From assembly GCA_040752595.1 (NCBI GenBank), contig JBFMGX010000006.1:1-64000 (forward strand): a stretch of 64,000 nucleotides of DNA. The letters are read 5' to 3'. The notes beneath the pieces were generated by a model. It did not search any database and had not been told where the DNA came from. It was given only the letters and a program-made list of their open reading frames with translations. Source of the DNA: Candidatus Zixiibacteriota bacterium. Lineage in GTDB: Bacteria > Zixibacteria > MSB-5A5 > WJJR01. The position numbers and the translations under genes were made by a program. Shown in pieces: positions 59,332-64,000 of the stretch; the stretch's first letter is position 1; each line of letters opens with the position of its first letter.

Positions 59332-59829
59332 CTATCGTCCCTCTCTGTCTATCGGACGCGGGGTGGGACTGGTTGACTGTCCGGGAGCCAATGGCCGGAT
59401 CTTCGTTTCGGATGTCAAGGGACGTGGGGATGGCTCGTCGGACGGCCATGGGATGATCGGCGCCTTGTCAGGCGGAGTCACCGGCGTTCTTTCCGCGGAA
59501 TCGGGCACGACGCGCCGCCGCAGCGACTCGAACAATATCCTGCCCAGGCCGAAGCCGCCTTGGTCCGCCACCGACTCGGCCATCTTCTCCTGCGCGACAC
59601 CGATCATGACGTCCCCGCCGTAGCCGCTACCGTTGGACCGGCTGCCGATGGTGCGCTGCATCGTACTGAGCAGTTGCTGCAGGAAGATCGCCTCGAAGCC
59701 ACTCGCCGCGCGACGAAGGCGTCGGAGTTGGACGTCAGAAGACGTCGGTCCATGCAGACGCTTCGGTTGCGGGGACGCGGAGGAGTCTGCCGGACGCTCG
59801 ACGGCAATCGATGGGATGGGGGTGGCCAT
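59332..59829 (-). CDS. flgJ: FlgJ N-terminal-domain protein (rod assembly)
   Basis: The 165-residue protein has the Rod-binding domain AASGFEAIFLQQLLSTMQRTI and YGGDVMIGVAQEKMAESVADQGGFGLGRILFE. The peptidoglycan-hydrolase domain of E. coli FlgJ is absent; instead the last 50 residues are Pro/Ser-rich. It helps polymerise the rod. It lies between flgI and flgN. Confidence 0.9.
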   Translation of the reverse strand: MATPIPSIAVERPADSSASPQPKRLHGPTSSDVQLRRLRRAASGFEAIFLQQLLSTMQRTIGSRSNGSGYGGDVMIGVAQEKMAESVADQGGFGLGRILFESLRRRVVPDSAERTPVTPPDKAPIIPWPSDEPSPRPLTSETKIRPLAPGQSTSPTPRPIDREGR

Positions 59830-59871
59830 CAGAGTCGCCTGGCATCGGCATGTGCCGGATGCCGATGTTCA

Positions 59872-61008
59872 TTACAGAATCACGAGTTCAGCCCGCAACG
59901 CCCCGGCTTCACGCAGGGCCTGGAAAATGGCGATGATGTCGCGCGGTGTGGCGCCGATGGCATTGAGACTCTCCGCCACCTCCTGGATGGTCGTTGACCC
60001 GGGGAGACTCACGACATGGGCTTCCTCATCTGAGACCGTGATGGCGCTCTGTGTTTCGACGACCGTCTGACCCTGCGACAGCGGCGCCGGCTGGCTGATT
60101 ACCGGCTGCGACTGGATCTGCACGGTGATGCCGCCATGGGCGATGGCGACCGGCGCGATCGACACGTGCTGCCCCGCAACAATCGTACCCGTCTTCTCGT
60201 TGATCACCACCCGCGCCACGTCGTCCGGTTCAACGGAAAGGGATTCCAGCTCCGCGATGAAGGCAGCGCGACTCTGTGTCGCCGCATAATCGGCGGGGAG
60301 CGAAACTCGAACGGAAGCCGGCCCGGAAACCTCCGCGATGGGCCCCCAGCGTTTGGCGATGACCGCCGCCACCCGTTGCGCCGTCGTCCAATCGGGATCC
60401 AGCAGGGCCAGTTCGACGCCGGTCGGATCATCCGTCAGTCGAACCAGCGGCTCCTCCAATGTGGCTCCGCCGGGCACACGGCCGACCATGCTGTAATTCC
60501 GCGTCACTCCGGCTCCCCCTTGCGCCTCGACCGCAAAACCGCCGGTCGAGACGGGTCCTTGTGCCGTCGCGTGTACCGTGCCGTCAGCACTGGCCAGCGG
60601 CGTCAACAAGAGCGTCCCGCCACGCAGACTCTTGGCATCGCCGATCGATGACACCGTCACGTCAAAGCGCTCTCCCCGCACGGCCAACGGCGACAGCGAT
60701 GCCGTGACCATGACCGCCGCCACGTTCTTCACTTTGACCTGTTCCGGGTCGACCGTGATCCCCATGCGGCGCAGCATGCTGGTCAGCGTCTGGACCGTGA
60801 ACTTCGTTCCCTGCCCGTCGCCCGTCCCTTCCAGACCGACAACCAGTCCATAGCCGAACAGGTTTGCCCGCCCGGTCCCGGCCACGTGGGCGATGTCCTT
60901 AAGGCGGACGGCTGCCAAGGCATCATTGGGAGTAATAACCGCCATCCCCAGGACCGGAAAGGCGAGCATCACGAATAACCGACGCGTGGCACTTATCCGT
61001 TCATTCAC
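59872..61008 (-). CDS. flgI: flagellar P-ring protein FlgI
   Basis: GTG 61008 follows AAGGAG by eight bases. The 378-residue protein has a signal peptide (LFVMLAFPVLGMAVIT...ALA), then RLKDIAHVAGTGRANLFGYGLVVGLEGTGDG, VAAVMVTASL and the ending AESLNAIGATPRDIIAIFQALREAGALRAELVI. It forms the periplasmic P ring. It is separated from flgH by 447 bases of repeats. Confidence 0.95.
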   Translation of the reverse strand: MNERISATRRLFVMLAFPVLGMAVITPNDALAAVRLKDIAHVAGTGRANLFGYGLVVGLEGTGDGQGTKFTVQTLTSMLRRMGITVDPEQVKVKNVAAVMVTASLSPLAVRGERFDVTVSSIGDAKSLRGGTLLLTPLASADGTVHATAQGPVSTGGFAVEAQGGAGVTRNYSMVGRVPGGATLEEPLVRLTDDPTGVELALLDPDWTTAQRVAAVIAKRWGPIAEVSGPASVRVSLPADYAATQSRAAFIAELESLSVEPDDVARVVINEKTGTIVAGQHVSIAPVAIAHGGITVQIQSQPVISQPAPLSQGQTVVETQSAITVSDEEAHVVSLPGSTTIQEVAESLNAIGATPRDIIAIFQALREAGALRAELVIL

Positions 61009-61085
61009 AAGACTGCTCCTTGACGGCTTCCCTATCCCTTCTGACCAAAGACCATTCGACATCCCACACTGTATATGAGTTGCTC

Positions 61086-61337
61086 GTGCCACGGGTCTTT
61101 AGCAGGCTGCTGAAGAAGGTCACTCCATGTCATTCTGAGCCCCGCCGCTGTTGGGCGGGGCGAAGAATCTGCTGTCGGTTTCATAGGTAGAAACAGCAGA
61201 TCCCTCGTCCGCCAAAGGCGGACTCGGGATGACAATGGTCGGTCAGGTCCGCATTTCTTGGGTTTTTCAGCAACCTGTTAGACCCGTGAACTCCCAAGGG
61301 TGGAGCGGGGCGGCACGGGTCTGAAGACCCGTGGCAC
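61086..61337. repeat. GTGCCACGGGTCTT palindromic repeat interrupted by a second element
   Basis: The outer repeat is the inverse of the copy at 17869-17940. Left part 61086-61101 and right part 61279-61337 join to give the same sequence when the inner segment is removed. The joining site is a TA. Confidence 0.85.
61102..61278. mobile_element. 177-bp MITE-like element with TA target duplication
   Basis: Terminal inverted repeats are CAGGCTGCTGAAGAA (from 61103) and, on the opposite strand at the right end, CAGGTTGCTGAAAAA: 13 of 15 match. A TA flanks both ends (61100-61101 and 61279-61280). The interior holds a TGTCATTCTGAG/GAAGAATCTG motif, a GCCCCGCC/GGCGGGGC palindrome and a GTCCGCC/GGCGGAC palindrome, and no gene. 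The TA duplication points to Tc1/mariner- or IS630-type mobilisation. The ends do not match the transposase end at base 125. Confidence 0.75.
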
Positions 61338-61455
61338 ACCGCTTCACTCGGGTTATGAAACCGACTCCAGACAGTGGATGCTTCGCTCAACACGACACAC
61401 TCGTTCTCTAGCTCCCCGAGGTGTTCTTCAGCGACCTGTCAGAGTACCGCGTGAA

Positions 61456-62076
61456 TCAGAACAACCAGTTCAGGAATCGTGTAATGAACCCCGGCCGTCC
61501 GGCGTTGCTCGAGGCACCTTTCCCTCTGTAGCCGATCTGGGCGTCGGCGATCTGGTATGAATAGACGGTGTTGTCCGGGCCGACGTCTTCCGCCCGCACG
61601 ATCCCCGTCAACGTCAGCATTTCCTTGTCGTTGTTGATCCCGACAACACGATTCCCCTCGATCACCAGATCCCCGTTGTCGCGCACCCCGACGACCTGAA
61701 CGGTCATCTGCGCCTTCAGTTGCCCGGCACGGGCCGTCTGACCTTGATTGTCAGATTGATTCGACAAAGTCGCGTCGGCGCCGAACAGACCGATGAAGTC
61801 GAAGGGCCCCACACCAGGTCCGCCCTCGACTTTGAAGTCGCTGCTCTTCTTTGTGTTTGTGCTTACGGCATTCCGTGCCGTCGCCGATTCCACGATCAGA
61901 ACCGTCAACAGGTCGCCGACCTTGTGCGCTTTCAGGTCGGTATAGAGAGAGGCGCTGCGAATCTGCGTGTACGGCGCCGCGGCCAATCCGGCCGACCAAC
62001 CGACAAGGAACACGGCCGTCAGGCCGAGGCGCATCGGCCGCGACCGTAGACTCCCAAGACGATGATCCTGCAACAT
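61456..62076 (-). CDS. flgH: flagellar L-ring protein FlgH without a lipobox
   Basis: ATG 62076 has a GAGG site seven bases away. The 206-residue protein has a signal peptide (LGLTAVFLVGWSAGLAAA), then SLYTDLKAHKVGDLLTVLIVESATARN, TVQVVGVRDNGDLVIEGNRVVGINNDKEMLTLTGIVR and YSYQIADAQIGYRGKG. FlgH is normally a lipoprotein, but no cysteine follows the signal region here. It forms the outer-membrane L ring. Confidence 0.93.
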   Translation of the reverse strand: MLQDHRLGSLRSRPMRLGLTAVFLVGWSAGLAAAPYTQIRSASLYTDLKAHKVGDLLTVLIVESATARNAVSTNTKKSSDFKVEGGPGVGPFDFIGLFGADATLSNQSDNQGQTARAGQLKAQMTVQVVGVRDNGDLVIEGNRVVGINNDKEMLTLTGIVRAEDVGPDNTVYSYQIADAQIGYRGKGASSNAGRPGFITRFLNWLF

Positions 62077-62105
62077 CACGTCACCTCACAAAGGTATGGG
62101 CACGG

Positions 62106-62837
62106 TCATGGTACCGGGCACACGGTATTTCCATCGATGACGGAAACCGTCAGCCAACGCCCGCCGGATTGCGGTTTCACGCGAATCTTCTGACCCCGGT
62201 AACCATCTTCCATCGCCACCGCGGATCGGGCGACGCGGACAGCGCCGGTGGTGTACGCGATCATGACAGAGGCACCGCGCCGTACGACCGGGATCTCGAC
62301 GACCCAGCGACGATCGACAATCCGCCCCGGGTTGATCGTACGGTCGGCCCAACGTCCGACGACGGAATCGGCGTCGCACATTACCCACTTCGACACGTCG
62401 GTGATCGGCCGCCGCTCTCGCGTCAAGTCCTGCGGTCGTATCATGGCGTGTCGGCTGAGCGGTCGTGCCGTGACCAGGACATCCGCATAGAGATCAACCC
62501 GCACCGGCACCGACAGGACGGCTATGGTGCCCGCTTGATTGGCCAATGTGACACGAACCGTCGTCGGACCGACAACGTCGGCGTAGGTGGGAATATCGAC
62601 GTCGACCTTCTCGGCCTCAGAGCAGTCTGCGTCGAGCCGGATCGTGTGCACAGTGATCTGCACCTGCTCGTTCGACAGACCAAGATGCCGGGCGACGGCT
62701 GCGCCAATCGCACTCTGCAACCGTTCCCGACACGCGGGCCCGATTTCCGCCGCGATCGCCGTGCGGTGCACGGTGAGTACCACAGTCAGCGTGAGGCCGA
62801 CTGCGATGGCGCGTAACGAGTGTCGGACTTGCCTCAT
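62106..62837 (-). CDS. flgA: flagellar P-ring assembly chaperone FlgA
   Basis: The 243-residue protein has a signal peptide (1-29), a first domain without strong motifs and the SAF domain with LSRHAMIRPQDLTRERRPI, VGRWADRTINPGRIVDRR and the terminal VRVKPQSGGRWLTVSVIDGNTV-like region. ATG 62837 overlaps the flgG stop as ATGA. It assists FlgI assembly in the periplasm. Confidence 0.92.
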   Translation of the reverse strand: MRQVRHSLRAIAVGLTLTVVLTVHRTAIAAEIGPACRERLQSAIGAAVARHLGLSNEQVQITVHTIRLDADCSEAEKVDVDIPTYADVVGPTTVRVTLANQAGTIAVLSVPVRVDLYADVLVTARPLSRHAMIRPQDLTRERRPITDVSKWVMCDADSVVGRWADRTINPGRIVDRRWVVEIPVVRRGASVMIAYTTGAVRVARSAVAMEDGYRGQKIRVKPQSGGRWLTVSVIDGNTVCPVP

Positions 62838-63622
62838 CGCTTCAGTTCATTGGCGACGGCCGCCATTTCATCGGCCGTCTGGATCGCCTTCGCGTTCGTC
62901 TCGTAGGCGCGCTGGGCCACGATCATGTTTACCATCTCGTCCACAATCTGGACGTTTGACATCTCGAGGTACCCCTGCGCCAGCTCGCCAAAGCCGTTCT
63001 GCGATGGGTTTCCGAGGATCGCGTCGCCGGATGACACCGTGGCGCGATAGAGATTGTGTCCGATCGCTTCCAGCCCGGAGGGATTCAGGAACTTCGCCAA
63101 TTCGATCTGGCCGACTTCTTGCGGCTCCGTCTGTCCGGGGAGGGACACCTGTAAACGCCCATCGATGCCGATCGCCACGCCCTGCGTATCCTGTGGCAGT
63201 GTGAGCTCGGGATTGAGGAAGAACCCATCGGCGGTCACCAAGCGCCCGTCGCCGGAGAGCTTGAACGACCCGTCGCGGGTGTAGGCGATCGTGCCGTCGG
63301 GCATCGAGATCTGGAAAAAGCCCTGGCCCTGGATCGCGACGTCGAGCGGATTGTCGGTGGGATTCATGTCACCCCCGGAAAACTCCCGGGTCGAGGCCAC
63401 CGGCCGGGAGCCGTACCCGACCTCCAGGTTGACCGGCACGACGTTCAGGGCCGACACATTGGTCCCCGCCCGGCGCACCCGTTCATAGAGAACATCCTGA
63501 AATTCGACCTTCGACTTCTTGAATCCGGTCGTGTTGATATTCGCCATATTATTGGCGATCGTATCGATGTTCATCTGCTGGGCGATCATCCCGGATGCCG
63601 CCGTGCGCAGTGCCTTGATCAT
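62834..63622 (-). CDS. flgG: flagellar distal rod protein FlgG
   Basis: The 262-residue protein begins MIKALRTAASGMIAQQMNIDTIANNMANINTTGFKKSKVEFQDVLYE and ends LEMSNVQIVDEMVNMIVAQRAYETNAKAIQTADEM, with the DLLFFNP-like G-x-F-x-Q-I/S-M-x-DGTIAYTRDGSF rod-protein signature in the middle. It forms the distal rod. Confidence 0.95.
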   Translation of the reverse strand: MIKALRTAASGMIAQQMNIDTIANNMANINTTGFKKSKVEFQDVLYERVRRAGTNVSALNVVPVNLEVGYGSRPVASTREFSGGDMNPTDNPLDVAIQGQGFFQISMPDGTIAYTRDGSFKLSGDGRLVTADGFFLNPELTLPQDTQGVAIGIDGRLQVSLPGQTEPQEVGQIELAKFLNPSGLEAIGHNLYRATVSSGDAILGNPSQNGFGELAQGYLEMSNVQIVDEMVNMIVAQRAYETNAKAIQTADEMAAVANELKR

Positions 63623-63671
63623 GCTCTCTCTCCTACCCGATCACCGTCGCGGACCGAGCGTTGCTTGCCGT

Positions 63672-64000
63672 CTACGACCTGACGCGGCCGAGCTCGTTGA
63701 TCGCGCGTCCGAGCGACTCATCCTGCACGAGAATCGACTTCTGGACCGCTTCGAATCCGCGCACGATATCGATCATGTTGACCATCTCATCGACCGGGGC
63801 GACGTTGGATTGCTCCAGGTACCCCTGCCGCAAAAGCGACGATGAATCCTCTTCGGGTTGCCGGACCGGATCACGGATCGTGAACAGCGACCCGGAGGAT
63901 CGTGACAGCACACTCGTATCATCAAAGCGAACCAGGCGCAGGGCGCCGACGTTGAGGCCGTCGACCGAGATGCCGCCATCGGTCGCTATCGTGACGGTCC
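63672..64000 (-). CDS. flgF: flagellar rod protein FlgF, C-terminal part (runs off the window)
   Basis: The frame is open to the right edge and encodes the last 109 residues. It contains QGYLEQSNVAPVDEMVNMIDIVRGFEAVQKSILVQDESLGRAINELGRV, the conserved rod-protein C-terminus. Its position before flgG makes FlgF the likely identity. The N-terminus lies beyond base 64000. Confidence 0.85.
   Translation of the reverse strand, partial: TVTIATDGGISVDGLNVGALRLVRFDDTSVLSRSSGSLFTIRDPVRQPEEDSSSLLRQGYLEQSNVAPVDEMVNMIDIVRGFEAVQKSILVQDESLGRAINELGRVRS

Larger units (their letters stand above)
61009..61455. repeat. repeat-filled gap between flgH and flgI
   Basis: No gene is supported. It contains the interrupted GTGCCACGGGTCTT repeat (61086-61337) and the inserted element at 61102-61278. 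Bases 61338-61455 hold nothing recognised. Confidence 0.7.

Noticed and set aside
123-61280. The 61102-61278 element as a non-autonomous copy of the IS630 element at the left edge
   Set aside because: Both use TA, but the end sequence at base 100-125 does not match CAGGCTGCTGAA.
1-64000. CRISPR array
   Set aside because: Repeats are dispersed and palindromic with no regular spacer units, and no cas-like gene is present.

Overview
This window is GC-rich bacterial chromosome. Apart from an exported-protein gene at 5827-7005 and a truncated fragment at 3-418, every protein gene and all four tRNAs lie on the minus strand. The cell is a flagellated diderm: P-ring (FlgI) and L-ring (FlgH) genes are present. 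Two C-terminal PNPF-type FlgD/Ig-like sorting domains (residues YPNPF) are typical of the FCB group (Bacteroidota/Ignavibacteria/Zixibacteria-like lineages). I infer an FCB-superphylum or neighbouring candidate-phylum bacterium; no rRNA is present to place it more exactly. No CRISPR array, prophage or plasmid genes were seen.

Layout. 1-1200: the end of an IS630-family transposase abuts a headless sorting domain, then tRNA-Leu(TAA), tRNA-Cys(GCA) and tRNA-Gly(GCC). 1263-18000: mixed accessory and metabolic genes: a GT-C glycosyltransferase, a REC-GAF-HD-GYP regulator, CobO, an exported protein with a sorting domain, DUF2203, GlcD, a YjbQ/acyl-CoA-synthetase pair, an HDOD protein, a YprB-like exonuclease, a HEAT protein and a 661-residue exported protein built of 27-residue repeats. 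18000-24700: a histidine kinase paired with a GAF sensor protein, an eIF2B-like protein, a short RNase HIII and an exported protein. 24759-32700: a housekeeping run of nadK, a polyprenyl synthase gene, xseB, xseA, folD, ymdB, rny, zapA and a ZapB-like gene. 32900-40200: pheT, pheS, rplT, rpmI, infC, thrS and tRNA-Val(GAC). 40281-64000: an HDOD gene and a flagellar cluster (flgM, flgN-like, fliS, fliD, flaG, flagellin, a glycosylation/methylation island, fliW, flgL, a small orf, csrA, flgK, flgN, flgJ-like, flgI, flgH, flgA, flgG, flgF).

The late flagellar genes look wired as a sigma-28/FlgM and CsrA/FliW circuit. Sigma-28-like promoters precede flagellin and flgM. Two GGA motifs sit at the flagellin ribosome-binding site, and csrA and fliW are in the same cluster.

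The most unusual features are mobile-repeat biology and one protein. Several families of short palindromic repeats fill the intergenic spaces. Some lie in frame inside genes: in the secretion-signal region of two proteins and at the C-terminus of FolD. One 177-bp MITE-like element is inserted at a TA inside one copy of another repeat, and the uninterrupted site is preserved elsewhere in this window. The 661-residue protein carries an exported solenoid-like array that I cannot assign to a named family.
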